Source: Thermohalobaculum sp038534135
GTDB taxonomy: Bacteria > Pseudomonadota > Alphaproteobacteria > Rhodobacterales > Rhodobacteraceae
Direction of reading: 5' to 3'
Assembly: GCA_038534135.1 (NCBI GenBank)
Contig: JBCAXJ010000007.1
Coordinates: forward strand, 44,372 to 108,371
Length of the DNA stretch: 64,000 bases
This document shows, in pieces, positions 25,748 through 34,057 of this stretch (positions are counted from its first letter, which is position 1; each line of letters begins with the position of its first letter). The notes beneath the pieces were generated by a model. It had not been told where the DNA came from, searched no databases, and saw only the letters and a program-made list of their open reading frames with translations. A program made the translations under genes and the position numbers.

Positions 25748-27196
25748 ATGACGATCCCTTCATTCTGCCCTTCTGTTTGCCGTGTGCTTGCCGCAGCTTC
25801 CGTCCTGATCACAGCACCCGCAAGCGCCAAGACCTGTCCATCGGTAGATCGCCAGCCTGCCACGCAGGTTCTGATGACCTTGCTGGCCGACAAACCCGAC
25901 CTGCGGGATGATCTGACCAGTTCGATCGTCGCGGGCCGCCGGGCCAATCCGGACCCACAGACCAACCCCGTCGGCGACATCCCTGCCTATCTCGACTTCG
26001 TTGACGCGCTGGTCACGTACAATCCGCAGAACATCGACACCGGTGTCTACAATGGCCGGATCCGTATCGGCATGGACGGCGCGAACTACTGCAACTGGAA
26101 CATCCTGGACCTGCTGGCCTATAGCTTCTTCCTGGTTGATCGGCAGATCACCACCGACCCGCGCGGCCAGATCCAGTTCATGGATCCGGACTTTTCCGAC
26201 TGGATGAGCGAGCTCGCCCAATCCTGGGGTGACTATCTCGAAACCCAACCTTCTGCCGTGCATGTGCCGGACTTCACCAGTGACCCGAATTTTGGCGATT
26301 GGTATTGCCCGGACGCAGCTTACGAGACGTTTCAGGACTTCTTCATTCGCGAGCTTTGCCCACACGAAGACAAGTTCCCCACCGGCTCACGCAAGGTTGC
26401 GGGGATCAATGACCCGGACACTGTCGTGGCAATCGGCGACTCCAACTCGATGGGCTGGTGGCCGATCAGTCGGGACGGCAAACTGGTGACGGGCTATGAC
26501 GGCGTTGCGCAGGGCGGGCGGATCATCAAAGGCAAGCTCTACTCGAACATCCACACCTTCATCACAGGCGCGCCGGACGAGGTGATCCTCCAACAGTTCG
26601 GCGAGATCGATCCAACCCTCTTCAACGGCGGCGTCTTCACTCACCAGTTTCTCAATGTGAACAACTATCACCGCCTGCACCTGCCGGTTGGCGGCAGGAT
26701 TGTCTATATGCGCCACATCCAGTCGGGCACGCGAATGAAGTCCGATTGGAAACCGTCGCTCGGGCAGGGCGATCCGGGCTACTACGATCCGGTGGACGGG
26801 CCGGATTGGCAGTTCGGTCAGACCCGCCTCGTGCTCGGGATCGAGACGCCGGACCGCGGAACTGTCATCGCCTCGCCAATGGGGATGGCCCAGGTCTCGG
26901 GCATTCAGCCGCGCGCCTGGGTCGAGGAGTATTTCCGCAGCGGCGACATCGCCCGGAAGGGATGGGAGTTTGCCAACTTCGCCTTCGGCGGATCGGATTT
27001 CGTGATCCTGTTCCAGCCCGAGGCCGAGTTTACACTGACGGTCGATGAGATGCCGCGCGTGTCTCCCGGTGCCGGGGTCAACTACAGACCCTCGTTGCAG
27101 GGTGAAAAGTATGGCTGCTTTGGCGGCACAACGGCCTGTGCGGGAGCCGATGATTCGGGCTTTCCGCCGCCCTATCCGGGGTATGCGCGAAATTGA
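25748..27196 (+). CDS. Exported phosphatidylserine decarboxylase-like proenzyme
   Basis: The 482-residue protein has a signal peptide (about 1-28, ending PASA). After a roughly 200-residue N-terminal region, the C-terminal half matches the phosphatidylserine decarboxylase layout: FQDFFIRELCP, DPDTVVAIGDS with a candidate catalytic Asp, GKLYS, NYHRLHLPVGGRIVYMRH with His308 where the enzymes have the self-cleavage His, and FAFGGSDFVILFQP with Ser416 at the GGS/LGST self-processing site. If active, Ser416 would become a pyruvoyl cofactor. GAGG lies six bases before the ATG. Export is atypical, since bacterial Psd acts on the cytoplasmic side. Substrate unknown. Confidence 0.72.
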   Translation: MTIPSFCPSVCRVLAAASVLITAPASAKTCPSVDRQPATQVLMTLLADKPDLRDDLTSSIVAGRRANPDPQTNPVGDIPAYLDFVDALVTYNPQNIDTGVYNGRIRIGMDGANYCNWNILDLLAYSFFLVDRQITTDPRGQIQFMDPDFSDWMSELAQSWGDYLETQPSAVHVPDFTSDPNFGDWYCPDAAYETFQDFFIRELCPHEDKFPTGSRKVAGINDPDTVVAIGDSNSMGWWPISRDGKLVTGYDGVAQGGRIIKGKLYSNIHTFITGAPDEVILQQFGEIDPTLFNGGVFTHQFLNVNNYHRLHLPVGGRIVYMRHIQSGTRMKSDWKPSLGQGDPGYYDPVDGPDWQFGQTRLVLGIETPDRGTVIASPMGMAQVSGIQPRAWVEEYFRSGDIARKGWEFANFAFGGSDFVILFQPEAEFTLTVDEMPRVSPGAGVNYRPSLQGEKYGCFGGTTACAGADDSGFPPPYPGYARN

Positions 27197-27355
27197 GCAG
27201 CGCGCGCTGGGTGAGCCAGCCGGTTCCTCCGCACCCTGTCACGGTCCGGCAACAGGGCGACTCCGCGTTGTTACGATTGCGGTATCAAAGGAATACGTTT
27301 GCACTACTTTTCCGGGACGAAAGCGGTATGCGTCAGGGGACAGCGCTTTTTCCCT

Positions 27356-28624
27356 TCAACCGTCGAGCGCTTCAACCGCCGATCGCGCAAGATCCGGCAA
27401 AACCGCAGCCTCCCGGGCCTTGAGATCCTGCGCGGCAGCGGCCAGATACTCCCGCGCCAACGGTACGCCATCACGTTCGCGACCAAGCTGGATCTGAAAC
27501 ACCAGCGACGCGCCATAGCTGAAGGCACATTCGCACGCGCTCAGATACAGCTCCCACATGCGGGCGAACTTTTCATCATACATTCCAACGGCTTGTGGCC
27601 GGATCTCCGCAAAGCGGCGGCGCCATTCCGCCAGCGTCGTCGCGTAGTGAACGCGCCAGATCTCGTTGTCGAGCGGCCATAGGCCCGATTTCTCTATTGC
27701 ATCGAACGTCTCGGACAGCGACGGCGCATACCCGCCCGGAAAGATGTATTTCCGGATGAACGGCCCCGTCACCCCGGGTGGAGCCTTGGTCGAAATCGAG
27801 TGGATCAACGCCACGCCGTTCGGCGCCAACCTGTTGCGGACATTCAGAAAATACTCGGTCAGATAGTGCGCACCGACATGTTCCAGCATTCCCACCGACA
27901 CCACCCGGTCGAAGGTCTCGGTCACTTCACGGTAATCCTGCAGCCGGAAATCCACGCGATCGGACAGGCCCAGGATTTCGGCCCGGCGCTGCGCGACCGC
28001 CAACTGCTCCTCGGCCAGGGTGACGCCCGTGACGTGAACGTCGGCAACCGACGCAAGGTACAATGCCATGCCGCCCCAACCGCACCCAATGTCGAGCACA
28101 CGCTGCCCCGGCTCCAGCGCCAGCTTTGCCGCGATATGGCGCTTTTTGGCGGTCTGTGCATCCTCCAGCGTCTCGACACCGTCCGCCCAGTAGCCACAGG
28201 AATACTGCATGTCCTCGTCGAGCCACAGCCGGTAGAATGCATTCCCCACATCATAGTGATGCGCCGCGTTTGTGCGCGCCCGCGCGATCGAATTGTGCTG
28301 CATCAACCGGCGGAACTTCCGCGCCAGCCCGCGCCAGAAGATCTGGCTCGGCGTCAAATCGAAGTGTTTTTTGTTTACGAAGAACAACGAGATGAAGTCG
28401 TGGATCTCGCCGCGCTCGATCACCAGACCACCGTCCATATAGGCCTCGGCAGCCCTCAGTTCCGGGTTCAGGAAAATCTTCCAGTCCAGGGACGGGTCGG
28501 TGATGCGCACGGCGACGTCCGGGAACCCGCCATCGCCGTAGGTCTCGGAAAACCCATCGGGGCCGAGCAACTCCAGATTGCCTGTCTTGACCGCCGCACG
28601 GAAGATCTTCGGTAGAAAGCGCAC
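27356..28624 (-). CDS. Cyclopropane-fatty-acyl-phospholipid synthase family protein
   Basis: The enzyme methylates unsaturated acyl chains of phospholipids using SAM. The 422-residue product has the CFA N-terminal domain, HYDVGNAFYRLWLDEDMQYSCGYW, the SAM motif VLDIGCGWGGMALYLA, and VGMLEHVGAHYLTEYF, then FIRKYIFPGGYAPSL. The start is taken as GTG at 28624, which has GAGGAGGG just upstream; the frame extends 16 codons further without such a site. It follows leuC on the same strand after a 9-bp hairpin, and converges with the decarboxylase-like gene. Confidence 0.9.
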   Translation of the reverse strand: MRFLPKIFRAAVKTGNLELLGPDGFSETYGDGGFPDVAVRITDPSLDWKIFLNPELRAAEAYMDGGLVIERGEIHDFISLFFVNKKHFDLTPSQIFWRGLARKFRRLMQHNSIARARTNAAHHYDVGNAFYRLWLDEDMQYSCGYWADGVETLEDAQTAKKRHIAAKLALEPGQRVLDIGCGWGGMALYLASVADVHVTGVTLAEEQLAVAQRRAEILGLSDRVDFRLQDYREVTETFDRVVSVGMLEHVGAHYLTEYFLNVRNRLAPNGVALIHSISTKAPPGVTGPFIRKYIFPGGYAPSLSETFDAIEKSGLWPLDNEIWRVHYATTLAEWRRRFAEIRPQAVGMYDEKFARMWELYLSACECAFSYGASLVFQIQLGRERDGVPLAREYLAAAAQDLKAREAAVLPDLARSAVEALDG

Positions 28625-28686
28625 CGGTCCCTCCTCGCGCCCGCGGCGCGCGCAGCCCGGATGGGCGAGCACGCCAGGTGTTCAGC

Positions 28687-28708
28687 ATGCCGGGCGTCAG
28701 CCCGGCAT
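28687..28708 (-). terminator. Hairpin between leuC and the CFA synthase gene
   Basis: ATGCCGGGC and GCCCGGCAT form a perfect 9-bp stem with a 4-base loop, starting about 20 bases downstream of the leuC stop (minus strand). No T run follows, so termination would need help or the element may only stabilise leuC mRNA. Confidence 0.4.
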
Positions 28709-28727
28709 TCCGCATGATGACAGGCGC

Positions 28728-30131
28728 TTAGCTCAGCTCGCGCACATCGGTCAGCTTGCCCGTCACGGCCGCCGCTGCCGCCATGGCAGGCGACACCAGG
28801 TGCGTCCGGCCGCCCGGTCCCTGCCGGCCCATGAAGTTGCGGTTCGAGGTCGAGGCACAACGCTCGCCCGCCACCAGCTGATCCGGGTTCATGCCGAGAC
28901 ACATCGAGCAGCCCGCCAGCCGGAAGTCGAACCCGGCATCGGTCAGTTCCGCCAGAAGCCCTTCCTGTTCCGCCTGCGCCCGCACCAGGCCCGAACCCGG
29001 TACGATCATCGCCCGGATGCCGTCCTTGACGCGGCGCCCTTTCATCACTTCGGCCACGGCGCGCAGATCCTCGATCCGCCCATTGGTGCACGAGCCGATG
29101 AACACCGTGTCGATCTCCACCGCATTCAAAGGCGTGCCCGGCGTCAGCCCCATGTATTCCAGCGCCCGCGCCGCGGCGGCCTGCTTGGCGCCCTCGAAAT
29201 CCTCGGGCGCCGGAACAGCCGACGTGATCGGCAAGACATCCTCTGGCGAGGTGCCCCAGGTGACCACCGGTACGATCTCCGAGCCATCGATGGTGATCAC
29301 CTTGTCGAAATGTGCGCCCTCGTCGGTGAACAGCGTCTTCCAGTAGGCCACGGCCTTGTCCCACATCGCGCCCTGAGGCGCGTAGGGACGCCCCTTGAGG
29401 TATTCAAAGGTCTTCTCGTCCGGCGCGACCAGCCCGGCGCGCGCCCCGCCCTCGATCGCCATGTTGCAGACGGTCATGCGACCTTCCATCGACAGACCCC
29501 GGATCGCCTCGCCACAATATTCGATGACGTGGCCCGTCCCGCCTGCGGTCCCGGTCTTGCCGATCACGGTCAGGGTGATGTCCTTGGCGGTCACACCCGG
29601 CGGCAGCGTGCCGGTGATCTCGACCTTCATGTTCTTCGATTTCTTCTGGATCAGCGTCTGGGTCGCCAGCACGTGCTCGACCTCGGACGTGCCAATTCCG
29701 TGTGCCAGGGCGCCAAACGCTCCGTGGGTCGCGGTATGCGAGTCGCCACAGACGATCGTCATCCCCGGCTGCGTCAGCCCCTGCTCGGGCCCGATGATAT
29801 GCACGATGCCCTGGCGTACGTCGTCGACGTCGAACAACTCGATCCCGAACTCGGCGCAGTTGGTGCGCAGCGCTTCGACCTGAATGCGGGACTGTTCATC
29901 CTTGATGCCGTCAAGCCGGTCCAGCGTCGTGGCGATGTTGTGATCGGGCACAGCCACGGTCGCCTCTGGTGCGCGCACCTTGCGGCCCGCCATGCGCAGG
30001 CCCTCGAAGGCTTGCGGCGAGGTCACCTCGTGCACCAGATGGCGGTCGATATACAGCAGACAGGTGCCGTCATCGCTTTCGTCGGCGACATGGGCGTCCC
30101 AGATCTTGTCGTAGAGTGTCTTGGCGGTCAT
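28728..30131 (-). CDS. leuC: 3-isopropylmalate dehydratase large subunit
   Basis: LeuC carries the 4Fe-4S cluster of isopropylmalate isomerase in leucine biosynthesis. The 467-residue product shows GDSHTATHGAFGALAHGIGTSEVEHVLATQ in parts, VFIGSCTNGRIEDLRA with the first cluster Cys, and AGCSMCLGMN with the other two. SNRNFMGRQGPGGRTHLVSP closes the protein. AAGGGAGAG precedes the ATG. It is separated from leuD by the CFA synthase gene and three opposite-strand genes. Confidence 0.97.
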   Translation of the reverse strand: MTAKTLYDKIWDAHVADESDDGTCLLYIDRHLVHEVTSPQAFEGLRMAGRKVRAPEATVAVPDHNIATTLDRLDGIKDEQSRIQVEALRTNCAEFGIELFDVDDVRQGIVHIIGPEQGLTQPGMTIVCGDSHTATHGAFGALAHGIGTSEVEHVLATQTLIQKKSKNMKVEITGTLPPGVTAKDITLTVIGKTGTAGGTGHVIEYCGEAIRGLSMEGRMTVCNMAIEGGARAGLVAPDEKTFEYLKGRPYAPQGAMWDKAVAYWKTLFTDEGAHFDKVITIDGSEIVPVVTWGTSPEDVLPITSAVPAPEDFEGAKQAAAARALEYMGLTPGTPLNAVEIDTVFIGSCTNGRIEDLRAVAEVMKGRRVKDGIRAMIVPGSGLVRAQAEQEGLLAELTDAGFDFRLAGCSMCLGMNPDQLVAGERCASTSNRNFMGRQGPGGRTHLVSPAMAAAAAVTGKLTDVRELS

Positions 30132-30395
30132 GTGTCTCTCCCTTGGGGTGTCGGCAGGCTCTCGTTCAGGCGCTCTGCTGTTCCCCTGCGCGAATACGCT
30201 CCAGCCGACCGTGGAACCGCCAGGGCAGGCGGCATCGGTCGGTCAGGTCAAGGCATATCGGCATCCCGGCGTTCATCGGCGCGGACCCTATCTCCGGCCC
30301 GCGCGCGCGGCAAGCGGTAGCGTTGCGGCGCGTTCACGAACAGTCCACATTTCCCGCGCTAAAAGGGAAGATCCGCGGAGCGCGCGAGCACTGTG

Positions 30396-31226
30396 ATGCA
30401 GTTCGACACCATAGAGGCCATGATCGCGGCCCGCCCGGCGCTGCCGGGTGGCGTCATCGCCGTGCTTCTGTGCGAAACCCGGATGCAGGTTCAATGCTCT
30501 GCCGAACGGCTGGCCGCACAGGGGGCAGGAGTGATCATCGCGATCGGCGATGCGCCGGATCTTCGCGATCTGGGCATCCCGGTGGTGCGCATTGCCGAGG
30601 TGCCGACCCAGAGGCGCGCCTGGTCTCTGCTCAATCTTCTGATCGATGCCTTCTCGGGGCGTTGGCTTCTGTGGCAGTGGAACGGCGAATACTTCGTGTT
30701 TCCGTTCGGCGAGACCCGAACCTTGAGCGACCTCGTCGCGTTTCTGAGCGACGAGCGCCGCAAGATGATCTTCACCTATGCCTTCGATCTCTACGCCGAT
30801 GACCTCCCGACGGGCGACGGACGGCCCGAGGACGTGACCCTCCACTTCGACCGGATCGGCTACCATGCGTTCCCGCGCGAAGAGAAGGTGCTCCGCCTTT
30901 TTGGCGGTCTCGGGTGGCGGTTTGCAGAATACGCACCGCGCGAGATGGGGCAGATCGGCCGGACAAGTCTTCTGCGCGCGGAAAAAGGCGTCTGGATCGA
31001 CCGGAAGTACCTGTTTCAAGACCCGGACTATGCCTCTGTGCAGTGCAAGTGGCATCACAATCCGACCGCCGCAATGATGTCCCTGCGCCGGGCTCGGCGC
31101 ATCATGGCACATCCCGAGTTTCACGAGGTACGCGGAAAACTGCTCTGGAAAGGGTCCGAACCGTTCGAATGGAGCTCGCGGCAGCTTCTCGAACTTGGCA
31201 TGATCGAACCCGGCCAGTGGTTCTGA
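30396..31226 (+). CDS. Conserved-looking hypothetical protein (276 aa)
   Basis: I do not recognise this protein. It has no signal peptide or clear membrane segment. A Rossmann-like start (GGVIAVLLCETRMQVQC; GAGVIIAIGD) is followed by RAWSLLNLLIDAFSGRWLLWQWNGEYFVFPF and an acidic DLYADDLP, a pattern loosely like the donor half and DxD region of GT-A glycosyltransferases; this is a weak inference. The C-terminus is basic and rich in Trp/Phe. The start is ATG 30396, immediately after a GTG at 30393. The 264-base gap upstream to leuC shows no clear features. Confidence 0.6.
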   Translation: MQFDTIEAMIAARPALPGGVIAVLLCETRMQVQCSAERLAAQGAGVIIAIGDAPDLRDLGIPVVRIAEVPTQRRAWSLLNLLIDAFSGRWLLWQWNGEYFVFPFGETRTLSDLVAFLSDERRKMIFTYAFDLYADDLPTGDGRPEDVTLHFDRIGYHAFPREEKVLRLFGGLGWRFAEYAPREMGQIGRTSLLRAEKGVWIDRKYLFQDPDYASVQCKWHHNPTAAMMSLRRARRIMAHPEFHEVRGKLLWKGSEPFEWSSRQLLELGMIEPGQWF

Positions 31227-31233
31227 GGCCGGT

Positions 31234-31683
31234 TCAAAGGGCCAGCGACATCACCACGGCATCGACACGGCTACCATCCGGACGCAGGTAGTATCGCGGC
31301 CGCAGACCGACCTCGGCAAAACAGAAGCTTCGATAAAGCGCCCGCGCTGGCGCGTTGTCCGAGGCGACCTCAAGGAACAGGCGCGAAACACTCAGAGCCT
31401 GCGCTAGATTGATCCCGTCTTGCAGCAAGTCGCTGCCCACCCCCGTCCGGCGCGATTCAGGCACGACGCCGAGGTTCAGAATTTCGCCTTCATCGGCAGC
31501 AAACTGCATCACCAGCAATCCCGAAGCGATTTCGTCATCCGTCAGGATCGCCGCCTCGGGTGGCCCGCCGATATTGATATAGTCATCGACGGACCACGGC
31601 GTTTCGCGCCCGCCAAAGGCGGCCTGCTCGATCCGGCACAGCTTCTCGGCGGTCACGGGATCCGGGATCACGACCCGGGTCAT
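31234..31683 (-). CDS. rimI: Ribosomal protein S18-alanine N-acetyltransferase RimI-like
   Basis: This GNAT-family acetyltransferase of 149 residues is expected to acetylate the N-terminus of ribosomal protein S18. The acetyl-CoA-binding motif reads LNLGVVPESRRTGVGSDLL, followed by LFLEVASDNAPARALYRSFCF, typical of RimI. The start is the ATG at 31683, which overlaps the tsaB stop (ATGA); a longer frame runs back through tsaB and is rejected. The tsaB-rimI pair is widely conserved. Confidence 0.9.
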   Translation of the reverse strand: MTRVVIPDPVTAEKLCRIEQAAFGGRETPWSVDDYINIGGPPEAAILTDDEIASGLLVMQFAADEGEILNLGVVPESRRTGVGSDLLQDGINLAQALSVSRLFLEVASDNAPARALYRSFCFAEVGLRPRYYLRPDGSRVDAVVMSLAL

Positions 31684-32234
31684 GCGTCCAGGATGACCGG
31701 CGGCGGGTCGCGCGGCAGATCCGCATCCGCTCCGCGCAGATACAGCGGCGCCGGGCGCTCTGCGTTGTCTCGGGTCGCGGCGAGCCGTGCGATGACGACC
31801 GGATCGGCCAGCCTGTCCTCGGCCTCGCCTTGATCGATCCACGGGTCGCCGTCCGCGACGGGCCCAGGTCCAAACCTCTGCCGGTAGATCTGCCCCCGCC
31901 GCCCCGGCAGGGTGATCGTCGCAGGCAGTGCGGTTTCAGCGGCGAGCGCCTCGAAGCGGGAGATTCCGATGGCAGGCACATCCAGACCCAGGGACAGGCC
32001 GCGAGCGGCGGCAATGCCGACACGCAGTCCGGTGAACGAGCCCGGACCCGTGCACACAGCGATCCGGTCCACCTGGGACCAGTCCGCCCCGGCGTCGCTC
32101 AGGACCTGATCGATCATCCGAAAAAGCGCTTCGGCATGCCCGCGCTGCATCGCTTCGGTGGTATGGATGGTCCGGTCGTCACCGACCAGCGCAACCGCAC
32201 ATTGCCCGGCGGATGTATCTATCGCCAGGATCAT
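31680..32234 (-). CDS. tsaB: tRNA threonylcarbamoyladenosine biosynthesis protein TsaB
   Basis: TsaB partners TsaD in making t6A37 in ANN-decoding tRNAs. The 184-residue protein has the ASKHA-fold opening ILAIDTSAGQCAVAL and the GPGSFTGLRVGIAAARGL signature. It is shorter than enterobacterial TsaB, in the usual range for alphaproteobacteria. It overlaps rimI by four bases. tsaD and tsaE are not in the window. Confidence 0.93.
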   Translation of the reverse strand: MILAIDTSAGQCAVALVGDDRTIHTTEAMQRGHAEALFRMIDQVLSDAGADWSQVDRIAVCTGPGSFTGLRVGIAAARGLSLGLDVPAIGISRFEALAAETALPATITLPGRRGQIYRQRFGPGPVADGDPWIDQGEAEDRLADPVVIARLAATRDNAERPAPLYLRGADADLPRDPPPVILDA

Positions 32235-32261
32235 CGTTGAAGGATCGCGAAGTGGGCGAGA

Positions 32262-32834
32262 TCAGAACTCGACGCCGACCGGACGGACTTCCGTGACTTC
32301 CGGGATGTAGTGGCGCAACAGGTTCTCGATCCCGTGCTTCAGCGTCAGGGTCGACGACGGGCAGCCCGCGCACGCACCTTTCATCGCCAGATAGACCACG
32401 CCGCCATCAAACCCGTGGAAGGTGATGTCGCCACCATCCTGAGCCACCGCCGGGCGCACGCGCGTATCCAGCAGTTCCTTGATCTGGCCGACAACCTCGG
32501 TGTCCGGGCCGTCGTGATCCGCGTGGCCGGAAGCTCCCGCCGCGCTGTCGCCCGCCATGACTGAGTCGCCTGACTGATAGTGCTCCATCACAGCACCCAG
32601 GATCGCGGGCTTGATGTGCGCCCAATCGACGGTGTCGTTCTTCGAGACCGATATGAAGTCCGGGCCCAGAAACACCCCGACCACGCCGTCGACCGCAAAG
32701 ACCCGGCTTGCCAACGGTGAAGCGCTCGCGCCCTCGGCCGATGGGAAGTCCGCCGACCCCGATTGCATCACGGTCTGGCCAGGCAGAAACTTCAACGTCG
32801 CCGGGTTCGGAGTCGCTTCGGTCTGGATGAACAT
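32262..32834 (-). CDS. NifU-like Fe-S scaffold protein (Nfu family)
   Basis: The protein delivers Fe-S clusters to apoproteins. The 190-residue product has the Nfu N-terminal domain starting MFIQTEATPNPATLKFLPG, a variable Gly/Ala/His linker at about 100-115, and the NifU C-terminal domain with VRPAVAQDGGDI and the cluster-binding GACAGCPSS (CxxC). The start is the ATG at 32834; an upstream ATG in frame lacks the conserved beginning. It lies just before tsaB on the same strand. Confidence 0.92.
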   Translation of the reverse strand: MFIQTEATPNPATLKFLPGQTVMQSGSADFPSAEGASASPLASRVFAVDGVVGVFLGPDFISVSKNDTVDWAHIKPAILGAVMEHYQSGDSVMAGDSAAGASGHADHDGPDTEVVGQIKELLDTRVRPAVAQDGGDITFHGFDGGVVYLAMKGACAGCPSSTLTLKHGIENLLRHYIPEVTEVRPVGVEF

Positions 32835-32995
32835 GTCTGTCTCCTTGATTGAGCCGCAACATGGACCCTGTGCCATGGAATATCAAGAATCATTCTAAAG
32901 TAGCGCCGACGATCCGGGCTGCAATCCAACACATCGCTATGGCGGTCCGCAGCACGCCTGTGTAAGGCTGCGGGATCTGCGGGGAGTGATGCAGA

Positions 32996-34036
32996 ATGCG
33001 CAACACCTGGTTCAGCCGCTCGATCGGCGTCGCGGTCGCCGTGGTCGCGGGCCTCGGTCAGGCACCGCCGGGCAACGCTCAGTCAACCGCCCAGACCGCC
33101 AGCAGGCCCGACGCCAACAACGGGACGCTCCGCTTCACCTTCGAGAACGACATCTTCGGTGGCACGGACGAGGGCTATACCAACGGTGTGCGCTTCGACT
33201 ATGTGACGCCGACCAACGAACTGCCCTGGCTTGCCCGCAAGGCGCGTGAGAGCTTGCTTTGGATGGCCGAGGATGGTGCCGACTGGTACGCAACCTTCTC
33301 GCTCGGCCAGAATATCTACACGCCACAGGACCTGTTGCGACGGACGCCAGATCCCTCTGACCGGCCCTATGGGGGCTTCACCTACGCGTCCATCGGGCTG
33401 GCGGCCGACAGCGGATACCGTCTGGACACGCTTGCGCTGGATTTCGGTGTGGTTGGGCGCATGGCGCAAGCCGACGACGTGCAGCGCGCCGTGCACGATC
33501 TGATCGACGCCGACGATCCGCTGGGCTGGGACAGCCAGTTGCGCAACGAACCCGCGATCCGGCTTGTCTTTGAGCGCAAGTACCGCTTCGGCTATGACTT
33601 CGACCTGGACTTTCTGGACCTGCAGGCCGATGCGGCGCCGCATTTCGGTCTGGCGCTCGGAAACGTCGACACCTCTGGCGCGGCAGGGTTCACGTTCCGC
33701 TTTGGCGACCGGCTGGACGACACGTTTGGTCCGCCGCGCATCCGGCCTGCCGTCGCCTCGCCGGGGTTTTACGAACCGGTCGACGGCATCGGCTGGTATG
33801 TCTTCTCCGGCATCGAAGCGCGCGCTGTTGCCCGCAACATATTCCTCGACGGCAACACGTTCCGCGATAGCCCGAATGTCGAACCGCACCGCCTGGTCGG
33901 AGATCTCTCGCTTGGTTTTGCCCTGCAGTATCAGGATGTCGAGCTGTCCTACACGCACGTGCTGCGGACACCGGAATTCCGCGGTCAACGCGGCTTTGCT
34001 CAATTCGGATCGATGTCGATCTCGACCCGGTTCTAG
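32996..34036 (+). CDS. LpxR-family outer-membrane lipid A deacylase-like protein
   Basis: The protein is probably an outer-membrane beta-barrel that removes the 3'-acyloxyacyl chain of lipid A. The 346 residues start with a signal peptide (cleavage near GNAQ, about 29) and then FTFENDIFGGTDEGYTNGVR, which holds the Asn-Asp and the YTNG turn of the LpxR family. Alternating hydrophobic strands rich in Tyr, Gly and Phe follow, and the chain ends in Phe (SISTRF), as outer-membrane barrels usually do. GGGGAG lies about nine bases before the ATG. Activity on roseobacter-type lipid A is untested. Confidence 0.82.
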   Translation: MRNTWFSRSIGVAVAVVAGLGQAPPGNAQSTAQTASRPDANNGTLRFTFENDIFGGTDEGYTNGVRFDYVTPTNELPWLARKARESLLWMAEDGADWYATFSLGQNIYTPQDLLRRTPDPSDRPYGGFTYASIGLAADSGYRLDTLALDFGVVGRMAQADDVQRAVHDLIDADDPLGWDSQLRNEPAIRLVFERKYRFGYDFDLDFLDLQADAAPHFGLALGNVDTSGAAGFTFRFGDRLDDTFGPPRIRPAVASPGFYEPVDGIGWYVFSGIEARAVARNIFLDGNTFRDSPNVEPHRLVGDLSLGFALQYQDVELSYTHVLRTPEFRGQRGFAQFGSMSISTRF

Positions 34037-34057
34037 CGCCACAATCAGAGAGACGGA

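Noticed and set aside
24604..25980. 458-codon minus-strand frame opposite the MFS gene
   Set aside because: Low-complexity Arg/Asp/Gln composition typical of the antisense of a GC-rich gene; the plus strand encodes a clear transporter.
28578..30320. 580-codon plus-strand frame opposite leuC and the CFA synthase gene
   Set aside because: Antisense shadow of two well-supported genes; His/Arg/Pro-rich without domain features.
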